From Anadara kagoshimensis (taxonomy: Eukaryota > Mollusca > Bivalvia > Arcoida > Arcidae), in the NCBI GenBank assembly GCA_021292105.1, contig CM037869.1, positions 682,001 to 746,000 of the forward strand: 64,000 nt of DNA, in the 5' to 3' direction. The position numbers and the translations under genes are program-made. The notes under the pieces are model-generated. The model was not told where the DNA came from. It searched no databases and saw nothing but the letters and a program-made list of their open reading frames with translations. Shown here piece by piece: positions 22,196-34,500 of the stretch (the first letter of the stretch is position 1; each line of letters opens with the position of its first letter).

Positions 22196-24590
22196 AACTG
22201 AGGTGACAACAGCTGTGTTTGTGTTAAGCATTCTTGGAGAAACGAGAAAAACTTCTTAAATATATGACAAAAATGATCTTTATTGTTTAAAAGAGAAAAA
22301 TATTCTAACAAATTTTATATAATTATTTGATTAAGGGGAGGTAACTATATCACTAGTCTAAGAGGGATTACATGCTACTAGTATTATAGCAATATATGAC
22401 TGTATACACACTAACAACAAAGATATCCGTATACATGTATATAAATTTACAATATATTCAATACATATGTAACACAAAAAGATTCAATGATAGTCCAACT
22501 TGTTGACCTATATGCTGAAAAATTTGAACACTCAAAACCGATGATTGGTTTCAAGTTTTTAATTTTTATTTACATATTTTTTATATTTTGGCGTTGCATT
22601 GACAATATTTTTCAATTCAATCAGTTTCATTATGGATTAATCAATGTATTTAGATATAATAGTATAAGTTCAAACAGCTGTCACCTTGTTTAGATCAGCA
22701 AACCGAACAGGTACGGTTCAATAACTGAATGATATCAGTGAAAACTTGCCATGGTTTTAAAATTAACCATAACAAAAGAAGCTAGCTATGAATCCCAAAT
22801 ACTTTCAGAAAAATAATTTTATTAGCTCAAAGGTAGTTTAACATATGTGGGTTTGTTAAAATAACAAATCAGTCAGTCAGATTTTGTCAAAATATAGGCC
22901 AATCAGTTGTGTTTTTATCAACGAAACTTATTAAGTGTTACATACACAAGAAATACTGAACAATAACCACATATAAAACTCTAAAATATTAAATAAAATA
23001 CACAAATAGAAAAAGTCAATGATAAAATTTTCATTAAAATTACCTATGGTAATAGGTTAAAGGTATAGGAATAAAAAAAATCAGCAAATCACAAATTTTG
23101 AAGGCACAACAGAAACAAGATGACACAAAATGCAGATCAAATGCCACATACAAGTACAAATCTGAAATAATATGTACTTCATATATATATATATATATAT
23201 ATGTAGAAACAGTGTGAAAAAGAATTTATTACCATTAAGCAATTGTGCAGCAGCAATTTACAGAGAACCCTTTTGTTGTTCCCAAGGTTTTTTTTCTTGT
23301 TCATTTTCTTAAATTTTGTCAATAATATCTGAATTTTATTTTTATTGCATGTTGCGAAAATTACAATCAGTAATTTTGATTATATTGTTATTTCTATGTA
23401 CTTAATGCAATAACATCACTAACTTACTATGGCTAACTACTACATTGCACACAGAAATACCAGCCATCCCATCTTATAAGTTTAAGATTGTAACTTTTTG
23501 CAAGGACAAAGTCATTTAAGGCAGGGTTGGCTAACTTTTTATAAAATTACATGATACAAGTATATGAAGAATTTTCAAAGAAAGTTTGCTATAAGATGTG
23601 ATTAATATTTGATAGTTTTTTTTAATTTGTCACTTTTTTTTAAGATATATAGGTCAAATCATACAAAATTTAAAAAAAGTATACAAACAAAAGAAAATTA
23701 ACATGACATATTTCAGCAGATCATAATAAGAAAGAATTCTGTAAAAAAAAATTCACCTACATATGCAAATATCCATGCATATGTACTTATGGTGATGGTA
23801 TTCATTAAGTCGAATAAAAAAATCTCCTAGTTTTCTAATATATAGATGAAACGAAACTATTTCTTTTAAAACATCCATTATGTAAATCTTTATAAAAGGA
23901 TTTATAAATAAAGTAAAAAAAGTGTTTGCCATCAATATTTTGATCCAGTTATCTTAAGATAATAATCAGATCTTACAAAAACACTTCATAAAATCAAAGA
24001 TAAATATATACCTTATAATGAAGCCATTTTCTTCGGCCATTTTGTTCATACAAAACGAAAGAAAAATTCTTTTTAATAAAATAAATCAATCTGAAATAAC
24101 ATAAAAATATGACAAAAGTTAAACAAATATTGTCTTTTATTATATAATTAATAAATTCCATCTTTATGATTGGCTAAAACGGTAACACGTGACCATTGGA
24201 TCTCACATCATATACCACGGATTTTCCGGTGAATATCAAATTCGGTGTACGTCATCGATTTTTGTCGACGTTCTCCGTAAAATGATTAAAACGTCATCAA
24301 TTAAGTGTACGCAAGTGATTGTGTCTTGTTATGTTTTTTTTTCATAGAACGTTGACGTTATGGCATTATCAATTTACAATGTAGTGTGTATTTAATTGTG
24401 TCTCATCCGGAATGTCATTTATTTTCTTAAAAAGTCAGATTGGGCTAACTAATGTGGAATAATTTTAGTGTGATCAACCAGGGTGGACAGGGAAATCTAA
24501 CATCGGTAAAATAGTTAGATTGCCTGGTCAAGGTTTGAGAAAACATTGTCAACCGGAGTGCCACAGTGGCTAAATTATATAATAAAACAG

Positions 24591-24724
24591 TTATGGACTT
24601 TTTAGTGGTTGTATATGGTGTGATATTCACCGGAAAAATAAATATTGACCTCGGCTGTCGCCTCGATCAATATTTATTTTTCCGGTGAATATCACACCAT
24701 ATACAACCACTAAAAAGTCCATAA
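24591..24724. repeat. Perfect palindrome, 58-bp arms and 18-bp loop
   Basis: 24591-24648 is the exact reverse complement of 24667-24724, opening TTATGGACTTTTTAGTGG and reaching AATAAATATTGA at the inner end. The loop (24649-24666) is GC-rich and itself partly self-complementary. Confidence 0.9.
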
Positions 24725-25506
24725 TTGTATAGTATGAAAATAATGATTAAAAAAAATTTTCAAGTTTTATATTCAGATCAATTAACGTATCTAAACAGCA
24801 AAACAAAGATTATTGTATTTATTTTTCAAACTTTTCTGGTCATTGTACTTAGCTATCAAGTTCATAGTTTTCAGAAATACATATAACCAAACAAAGTATG
24901 ATAAAAAGCTGAACAAGTTTAATTCAGTTATGTACCACAAATCATCTTGTGTTTTGAGCAAATCTTTGGTTTTGATTCATTGTGGAAACAAAATATTTTT
25001 TTAGTCAATTTCTTACTGAAAAATATCAATCCATGACCTCATATAACAAGCCATGGTTACCGGTACCAGAAAATATCATATCATTATAGACTCAGTTAAC
25101 AATAGAGCAACAGGCCCTACAGGTTACCGGTCCTACATATCTAATAGTATGTAGTGTTAACATATTACATGAACAAATCTGAAATAAACAGCACAATTTT
25201 ATTATATTCTGATATGATTGAAATGTAGAATTTTTTAAAAACCGGTTTTCTATACATAAACTACAAATTAAAAATTTTCAAAAAAAAAAGTCATGTGACT
25301 GAAAACTAAAAAGGGAAATAAAATAAACAATATCTACAAATATTGTACATAATATGAATATTACATTATAATGAATACCTATGCATTTACAATGAACAGG
25401 TTAATAAAATTAGAAATATGGAAAATACATGTATATATAAATACTACAAATGAACCATGTATCTAAAAGATAATAAACCTATTACATATCAGGGTACAGT
25501 AAAACT

Positions 25507-25582
25507 TGTCACAAAGGGCACCTGTCTTTAAGACTTCCCAGGGCTGTCACAAAGGGCACCTGTCTTTAAGACTTTCCAGGGC
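25507..25582. repeat. Two tandem 38-bp units
   Basis: TGTCACAAAGGGCACCTG followed by TCTTTAAGACTTCCCAGGGC occurs twice in a row with one base changed. Confidence 0.8.
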
Positions 25583-27627
25583 TGTCACAACACTTTTTGG
25601 TACTGACTTTAGGAACCATGCAGTCAATAAAATTGGTCTCATTTTATACTATTTTGTATCTAAAATCTAAAAAAGAACCAGCAGTAGTAACATGCAGGCT
25701 GGGGTGGGAGTGTTGAGTGGGATGGGGCGGGACTTTGTGACTGACAGAATTTACATACTTTTATTGTGTAACTGAAGATCTAGGCTATATATCAAGTTTC
25801 AGTCCTATGGTGTGTGTGTGTGTGTGTCCATGGTATCCTTAAATTAAACCGGTCAGTTAGTGATAAAACAGAAGGTGAATAAGTTACTAACATAAATATA
25901 AAAACCTACTCTAGTGCCAAACACCATAAATGCCATTAATACAATAACAACAAAACAATGACATGAACAAAACACAAAATATGTAACATAAAAAAATACT
26001 GAAAATTCATTGTTTGTGAAACTTAGCTATAGCACTACCAATCTTGTTTTGACACAATCAGTTAACCAAAAAGAATGTTGGCTTGTGGAAAAAATACATT
26101 CTGGCTTTTGGACATTTCAAATTGTAAAGAAGTTGTATGACCTTAAACAGGGACATTTTACTTTTCTAAGATTATATTCAAATTTACCATGGGAATTCAC
26201 TAGATGATCACAAAATCATAACGGCATCACAAGATTTACAAGAAAAAACAATAACATAAAGAAACTGTTGTTTTTTAAATTCCACTAACCATAAAATGAA
26301 ATAAATAAAACATTTTATGGACTCATAACCATATTTATTGTAAATAAAAATAAATAACAGTTAAAAATAATGTTAAGTTATTAAGGATGGTATTCATAAG
26401 AAAACAATAAAGGAATTTCGCACACAAATAAAAAAGATCTGGTCCATAATTAAATAAAAGAACACATGATAAAATTTGAGCACCTAGGCTAAAAAAGAAA
26501 CGGTTAAAAAGTTCAAATAAACAGAAGAAACATTAACAGATTCTTAAAAAAAGTTGTAGAACACATAAAAAATAGAAGTATCCTAATAATAACTTAATAT
26601 GATACCATGAATAATATTATATATTCAAAACCTTTTATAATAGTTATATATTTTCTCCAATAAATCATATGGACCATCCAAAATCATATGGACTATCCAA
26701 AATCAAATGAATTGGAATATCCCATTAGAATTTTGGAGTTGTTAGGTTTATATAATTAAAATTAATAAATAACAATCTCAACCCTACATATATATGTATT
26801 TATAAGAGCTCAAAAGAAGTAGGGTATGTTAAAAATCTCCACCTATTTATAGTGGTATACATACATACTACTGTAACTGGAATATTAATATACACTATAT
26901 AAATGTATTTATTAAACTATACTTATTGCTTAATGGTTTAGGGTAAATTAAAGTATATGCTGGCATTTTGTCTCCTATATTTCACTGTCAGAGTTATTCT
27001 GTATGCTATAATGCCAAATTAATAAATCCTAACCTTCTGTGTAATATTTTTAAGTTCAGCTTGCTACAGACTTCAGAGCATGAGAAAAGCCTGATACAAA
27101 GCTGTCTGTCACTATCAAACTCATATGCTAGAACAGACCTGTCGAAACCCAATAATTATGAAATTTCTTAAAATTTAACTATATATATATATATATATAA
27201 TATATGAATGCCTGCATTTACTTTATTCTACCTTATAATTTACCCTGAAAAATATATAAATAATAATACTTTTACTGAAAATTTAGAATGTCAACAATGA
27301 TTTAGATTCTTTGAGTTCAAATTAAATAGTTTCATGGAACAAGAAAATAACAATTGCAATATACTAGCTTTGATGTTTTCAATTCAGTTTGGTACATTCC
27401 AAAATCACAGTGAGAGAATGATCCAACTCAATAAAGGTATGTTTAATATTGTATACAACAATTCATATTTTAAGCAAAAAGTAAATATATTGTTTTAGTT
27501 TAAAGTGAAAACATTATATATTATGATAATACAATATTAAGTATACAATAGCAAAGTCAGTCAAATATTGATATTGATGAAGCATCTTCTTTGATACAGA
27601 TAGAAAATGTAGATAACACATTGACTT

Positions 27628-27808
27628 GATGAATGTAGAATGCTGTTTCTTCTGTGATTATATGAAGCTGTATTGTGTTGTAGCAGTATATAGAACGTAT
27701 ATATTCAGGTTAATCTCTTGATGAATGTAGAATGATGTTTCTTCATTGAGCATAAAAAGCTATATAGTAGTGTAGCTGTGTATAGACTGTATATATTCTG
27801 GTTAACCA
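27628..27808. repeat. Two diverged tandem units of about 90 bp
   Basis: CTTGATGAATGTAGAATGCT and GTTTCTTC... to CTGTATATATTC occur twice in order with small differences. Confidence 0.6.
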
Positions 27809-28959
27809 TGGTGATGCTACAAAAGATTAAAAATATAATAATTAAATTTAAATTTAAAACACTGTACACTTATCTCATTAATTTACCAACAACCATCATA
27901 TGTTAAACATTTGATTTAAAATACTACCACCATCATATGTTAAACATTTGATTTCAAACAATATCAGAGACATGAGGGATATACATGTATACCTAAATAA
28001 GGCATCTATTTGGACATTAAATGCTACCCTGTCATGCTGCGGAAATGGTGGATATCACCAACAACTATCATAAGTTAAACATCTGATTTCAAATACTACC
28101 ACCATCATAAGTTAAACATGCAATGTTGTTCTTAATGAGCAGGTGACATTTATATAGAGTTATTCATTTCTTGGTTAAAGATGAAAAGAACCCAAACATC
28201 CCTAGTTTTTATAAGACAGGTTTCTCTCTATAACCCTCATAAGACACCCCTAAGGTGAATTGGAAAACAGTCTTTAATGTAAAGTTACAAAAATCTTTTT
28301 TCATTATTTATTTGTTATTGGTGACACTTAATACATAATAATAAAACTAATTAAACTAATTTTTCAATGCAGTAAAGGCAAAAATATATCTAAACTTATG
28401 AATTAAATGACAGAAAATAAGTTATGCTGATATAAGTTTGAGCTTAAAATATTCATGACCACTTGAAGATTGTTTGTACTTTAATCAGAGTTGCCTCCCT
28501 TTGAGAATGGAAGTGTCATGGATTTATCAGTCAAACAGATATAATTCATAGGTAAACAAAAATATTATTTCTAATACATTGTTTTGAGAAATTAAAAAAT
28601 GAATAGTCTGAACATAATATATAGTAAATATTATATAAGATTTACAATTAAGAATCAGTCTATCTAGAGTGTGAGATATCAAATTGAAAATATGTATATT
28701 TGGACGAGTATTAAATAGAAACAGATGTAAACATCAATGTTTTATTCTCTATATAGTTGTAAAATAATGTGCATACCTATATATAATATATTATTAAGTG
28801 TATCATCTTTATACATGTATCTATATATAATTATTAAGTAAACAGATAAGACAGGCTATACAAAATATATTATAAATGTATATAGAGGGAGCCAAACTTT
28901 TTTGAATTTGAGTTTTAATTATAAGAATTTTACCTATTAAAGTTATATCCCTCATTTTC

Positions 28960-29310
28960 CACAATTTAAATTTTTTAACTTAGTTTTTTTTCAATTACAT
29001 CCTCAGGGAATCTGTTACTAAACTATATTCCAAGAGTAAAAAATGTTCCTTCTGACCATTTTATTGGTAGAGTATCTGGCTTGAAATTTTTACAACTACT
29101 AATCCATATTTCTTCAGCTTCATTTAAATTAACCCCCAACCCCGAAAGTTTAAATTTGTTGAGTAAGAAAGTAATTCATAACCTGACTTTTCATCTTGCA
29201 AAAAACAAGTCATATCATCTGTAAGCTGGCTAAGTTTGAATTCAGAACGCCCAATTTTTATATCATTTATCTTGGGATTAGTCCTGAAAGCTATTGATAA
29301 TATTTCCATT
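28960..29310 (-). pseudogene. LINE reverse transcriptase fragment
   Basis: Minus-strand reading gives RTNPKINDIKIGRSEFKLSQ, then the catalytic aspartates as LTDDMTCFLQDEKS, and after frame breaks EEIWI and KWSEG-FFTLGI, the spacing seen after the ADD motif in L1/Tx1-type RTs. The usual Y/FADD is altered to TDD. Only this middle piece remains. Confidence 0.65.
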
Positions 29311-29929
29311 GCTAAGATAAATTGATCTTATACCTATACATGTACATATTTCCTAGCAATATTAAATCTAAGCTAAATCCCACATATTAATAAAACATAA
29401 TTTCAAATTCTGTTAATACTAAATGATAATGACACAAGAAACATTTTAACATTTAATCTTTACAAGTTATCACTACAATCAAATCATCAGACATTTAGTA
29501 AATCATTTATCCTGGTTAAACTTTATAAGACATATAAGTTGATGACCTTATGTATAGGGAACTTAATACTGCCTTTCAAAAGAATGGTTTACTTGATTGC
29601 ATATTTCTTTATACAATTTATATATTGTGTGTCAACAATTTTTCAGCTTTACACAAAAAAAACTAATTGTATCAATCTTGAATCTAGCAGATTATTCTCT
29701 GAACACATTCAAATATGGTGTACATTTGTTATGACTTTGAGCAAGTGATCAGACAATTTCTAGCACTAAGATTTATCAGAATAAGAGTTTAACTCAACAG
29801 TGAGAGGCGCTGTATCTGTAAACTGACGCTTAGACAACTTGGCCAGAGTTTGACTTAGACAGTGAGAGGCTGTAGGGAAAATGTACCAAAAGATATTTAA
29901 AATTAGAAGGGTCTCCTGAGAGCCAATAA

Positions 29930-30150
29930 CCCCAACCCCCAACATTAATGTTTTCCCATGACCTTGACCTTTCTGATATGACCTTGGTTCAAGGTCATGA
30001 CACCTTTGGACCATGAAAATTATTCATGTAAAGTTTTATGACAGTGATCCAATGCATTTATGAGATATGGCCCAGACATGATTTCAAATAGACTGACAGA
30101 GAGACAGACATGGCGATTCCTAGTTTGCAGGGGGTATAACTATATTCTCT
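29930..30150 (-). repeat. Half-site-rich dispersed repeat, copy 1
   Basis: Shares ATGACCTTG-type motifs, GGACCATGAAAATTATTCATG and GATATGGCCCAGACATG (inverted) with 45570-45910. Contains the perfect inverted pair ATGACCTTG gtt CAAGGTCAT at 29978-29998. Confidence 0.7.
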
Positions 30151-31359
30151 ATATATAGGTACAATAGTTGGTGTAAAAATGGTGAATAGTTTTCCCTGTG
30201 AATGTTTCTTGTTATAGAATAAGCTGAAAAGTCCCAGTTAAACAGATAACGAGTGACTGACTAATGAAGAGGCTATAATAATTTTATATCAGATAGCACA
30301 ACTATCCTTCACTCTGTATTATAATAAACATACACATACATTGGAACCTGTTTAAACATCAATTATACCTACTGGACTCGAGACTGTGTTCAGATTAAAC
30401 AGATTTTTTGGTTAACAACACATGTTAATATAACAACACTGTATCTTAGTAACAGATTAATTCAGTTTCAACAGGGTAATGATTTACTTAGTGTTCAGTT
30501 TTCACAGATTCCAAAGTCACAATTTCACACCCTAGCTTAAGCAGTTTACAAATGACCTTTGACCTTTCTACTTGTTAAAAAACACTATAATTAATCAAAA
30601 ACATGCATATAGCATAATGTTTACAATTTCAAAAAAGCATTAAAATTCATTAAAATCAGTACTGTATGATGGGTTTCACCTGCTCCAAATCAGATTTTAA
30701 ATTTTAGAAAACTTCTTCTGAAATATTGAAAATTTAAAATAATATTACACACAACGTAGGGCTAGTTATCTTGTACTTAAATACTAAAATTATAAATTAT
30801 TGTCAACTTTGTGTGATTTTAAAAGAGGATAACAATGTACAATGTTACCTGTGAAAGTTTGACCTTTGTGAATTCAAACCCTTTCTGATTTGAACTGTAT
30901 TATTTATAATTTCTATAAACCCTTGTAACAAGAGGGAGGAAACATCTAAAAAATCCCACTTCCTCATTAAGTGCCACGGCTAACGATCAAACCCAACCCT
31001 CCCCTTTGAATAGGAAATGTTCTATGACAATGCTAAAAGATCCCGACAAGAAAGTCTGATAGTAAATCACTCTTATAACTACAATATGCAACTACAGAAC
31101 ACAGCGACTAGCTCAGCCCTGCTACACCTTACACATGTTCAATACGAATATCTTCTGAACCATTTTATTGGACAATTTTCAGTTTACACAGGCTTATCAA
31201 GGAAATGGTCTTAAAAAACAGTTCAGATTAGACATAGCTTTAGCTTACTTGGGGTTTTGCTTTTCGAATGATTCACTGTATTTTTAAACGTTCAAACAAT
31301 GCTGGATAAGTGACAACAATCTAGGTCTTGCTCCAGCTTTGTTGTCATGGCAACCCAGC

Positions 31360-31525
31360 TTTATTGTTATGGCAAGACAAAAAGTTTAAATTATAGTTCA
31401 TGCAGCTTAAGCAATTTTAAACAACTAATAAGACATCTATCAAGATTTGTAAGCTTTGATACTGACTGGTACTGGATAAATACCCTTTCTAACTCTATCC
31501 TTATCTATCCCTTCTATTATTTATT
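31360..31525 (-). terminator. Candidate poly(A) signals of the scramblase gene
   Basis: AATAAA on the minus strand occurs at 31525-31520, only 11 bases past the stop, and again at 31365-31360. The second leaves a more usual 3'UTR length. Choice between them is inference. Confidence 0.3.
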
Positions 31526-31535
31526 TTCTCCTTTT

Positions 31536-34500
31536 TTATTTTATTCCACTTACCATCTTATTTTTGTCATCTTTCTTTTGGTTGTTCTCGAAAAACATGA
31601 AATCCTGGAAAATAAATCACACAATTATATATCATGTTGTGTTTATTTTTTATTTCACACAAGGTAGATGAAGCTAGCTAAACAGGAGTTACCAACCCTT
31701 CTGGAGTACCCAGCCTCACTTCCGAGGTGGAAGTTTATATGTTTAACTTAATGTACCAGTTTTTACTTTGCTTTTGGGATTGGGATTTGGACATGGTCCT
31801 GTATATTTGTGTTTGGTAATAACAATAAAACAATTGATTCAGTGAAACTTCATTTTACTCAAAGAACAATGCACTCTGATTCGGACTTCAAGCATTTTAG
31901 TTGTTAAAGTAAGAAAACTCAAAATACTATTGAGTTATCTATGGAACCAAGCTTCCATGTACCACCTTATGCCAACAAACATTACCTCTAACATATGTAA
32001 TATGGAATAAATTACAGTTATTGTAGCATAGAATTGACCATATGCTTCAATTGAATGTAATTTCCTAGCATAGATGGGCTGGCAATCTAACAGATTGAGC
32101 TATCCTCAAGTTTTAAATACTTGTCTAGGTAACACATCAGATATGAAACCACAGCCCAACTACATACAGAAGTGAAACTAAATTTTAGGGCAGCAGTCAT
32201 ACAAACTTCCTACACCTCTGCACACGATCTGTACTGATCTACCCATTCCACCTTACATGTAAGGACATAATAGTGGATTAATGAACCGTGTGATTAGACC
32301 AAGTTATAACAGAAAGAGGATACCATTTCAGAAGTTTCCACTGAATGAATCTCAACTTGGAAATCCATGTTTTCCAAATCATGTGTATGATCAAAATACA
32401 AAGAGCCAATGGCACATCTACTCCTACCAAAGACTGCTCATAAAGATCTGTTGAATACCTAGTTTTGGAAAAATATGGTAAACAACATCTCAGTGGAAGA
32501 AATCAAATAAACACTATTTGTCCCCTTACCTCTGTTTAGGCTCCCCACTTTTGTCCCCTCCCCTCCTTTTAGCTTCCCCACTTTGTTAAGAGGACATAAT
32601 ACATCCCAGGTTAAACAGTATGACTTACTATCAGGAAGATAGCTCCCAGTGTTACAGCCTTCATATTGACATCCAGATCTATTGGGAACGAGATTCCAAA
32701 ATTATCAGCATCAGTAAAAGCTTCTTTAGCTAAACCTGACCACTGCTTGGTTACTCTTCCAACAAATGTAGTCTCATCAGCAGCATATACCTGAAAATTA
32801 TAAAAGTTTTAAAAATTTATATGACTTGTGATTTTGCAGATCTTCTTCCTAAGAAGGATATTATGATAAATGATAATAAACGGCTTTTTCATTGTTAAAT
32901 TTCACTCGTGAGAATATCCGAGCTATTTCAGAATTTAAGTTTTTTTTTTTGGTCCCATCGTGGGACCATGTACCATTACATAATTTTGATTTTATTAATG
33001 ACAAAATTGTCTTCGACGTCTAAAATGTTTGTCGGTATCTTTTTCATGAATATAAAACATTTAAGTTATATTCAGACACTGAGATTTAAATATACTATCC
33101 AATCAATAACAAAATTTAGTTTATTCACATACATGTACTTGATAAAACAATGTTATTTTTTGCTCCCCCTTCCCCCAAGTAAATAACTCTTTATCAATCC
33201 ACAGAGTGCATAACCATTGTTTTTAAGCAGATTTGAAAGCAATGGAAAAGAAAGAGACTAGCAAAAAGACCCATGATCTTATGAAGGAAAAATTCTTTCT
33301 TATAAAATCTCAAAATATGGGATTTTAGGCAATTTATAAAATATTTACATTTCTGTTATTGACAGTAAAATGTGTTAAATCCTGTACACTCAATATGATT
33401 TAAACTTACATCAAACTCAATGTCACCACAAATACTCCAGGTACAACATGGGCCTTTGATTCTAAGTACAGTATCTTCATTAGCATTCTCTATCTTAAAT
33501 CTGGGCTTACACATACTCCAGGCCTGGGATACATACCCGATAACCTTTCCTGGTGGTGCCTCAACTGTTACTTTCTGTTTAAAAAAAGACAAGTGTGACA
33601 TACAATACATATATTACATGGAAAACAATACAAATAAGTTGTCATATGTGTCATAATAATTGTTAACATCTCCGTATGCCATAATGTTTTCATGAATGAA
33701 TTCATTTTGCACCGAACTAAGCTGTCTGTTTACATCTGGAGAGTATTGTTAAACAAACATTTTAATGTCAATACTAAAAACTTTTGGATTATTTTGTTCA
33801 TTTGATATAATTCTAACCACATTCTCTGTGTGCAGTCGTAGAGACAATAATGTGACAATGTAAGTGTCTCTCAGTGAGTAGGTTTGAATCTCAGACAAGC
33901 AGAACCTACATGAAGTTGAACTGCCTTGCTGAGAGTATTTGGTTCTCATTGGATGCTCAGGTTTTCTCCACCATTCTAGAACATACAAATTTATATGAGT
34001 GATAAAATACGATCCCATTTGAACCACCATAACCTCTTTAGCTATTTATGATTGTATACCTTTTTTGTGTTATTTGAACCTGTATATATGGGGCACCTGT
34101 CCATAAAGGCCACTTTATCATTTCCCTTAGGTGGCCTTTATAGACAGGTTTGACTGTACATATTTAATTTACCAACCTGAAGACAACATGGACACCAGCA
34201 TGAGCTACACCTCAAACCTCTAGATAAATGTATTACTTCTTTGTTTCTGTTGTCTAAGATTTTAATATCAAATGGTCGAGCTGATCCACAGCAGTTCCTG
34301 GTACAGCAACAAGTATCTGTAACCAAAAAGTAAGTATTGCAACAACTAACACTGTTACTGATACACTTTTAATAATTAGTTAATTCCATCTATAATTTAA
34401 AGTTCTTCTGTTCATTAAAACTCACAGACAATGGTTATATAGATTCATGTAAGTACAGTATTATTAAAATTTGTGTATTGCGATATATCATGATACACAG

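Larger units (their letters stand above)
21331..31535. other. Non-genic AT-rich region between the host genes
   Basis: No recognisable host exon. Contains a Penelope tail (22045), TA microsatellites (about 23179-23201 and 27179-27199), a palindrome (24591-24724), small tandem duplications (25507-25582; 27628-27808; 27890-28110), a LINE RT fragment (28960-29310) and a half-site-rich repeat (29930-30150). 24170-24420 is richer in CpG and holds CACGTGACCATTGG, promoter-like but without a gene beside it. Confidence 0.5.

Noticed and set aside
24170..24420. Promoter with CACGTGACCATTGG and two GCCATTTT motifs
   Set aside because: No exon could be placed on either side; probably part of the mobile unit containing the palindrome.
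33749..34030. 93-codon minus-strand frame in the scramblase intron
   Set aside because: It lies between confirmed exons, is not needed for the frame, and overlaps a dispersed repeat.
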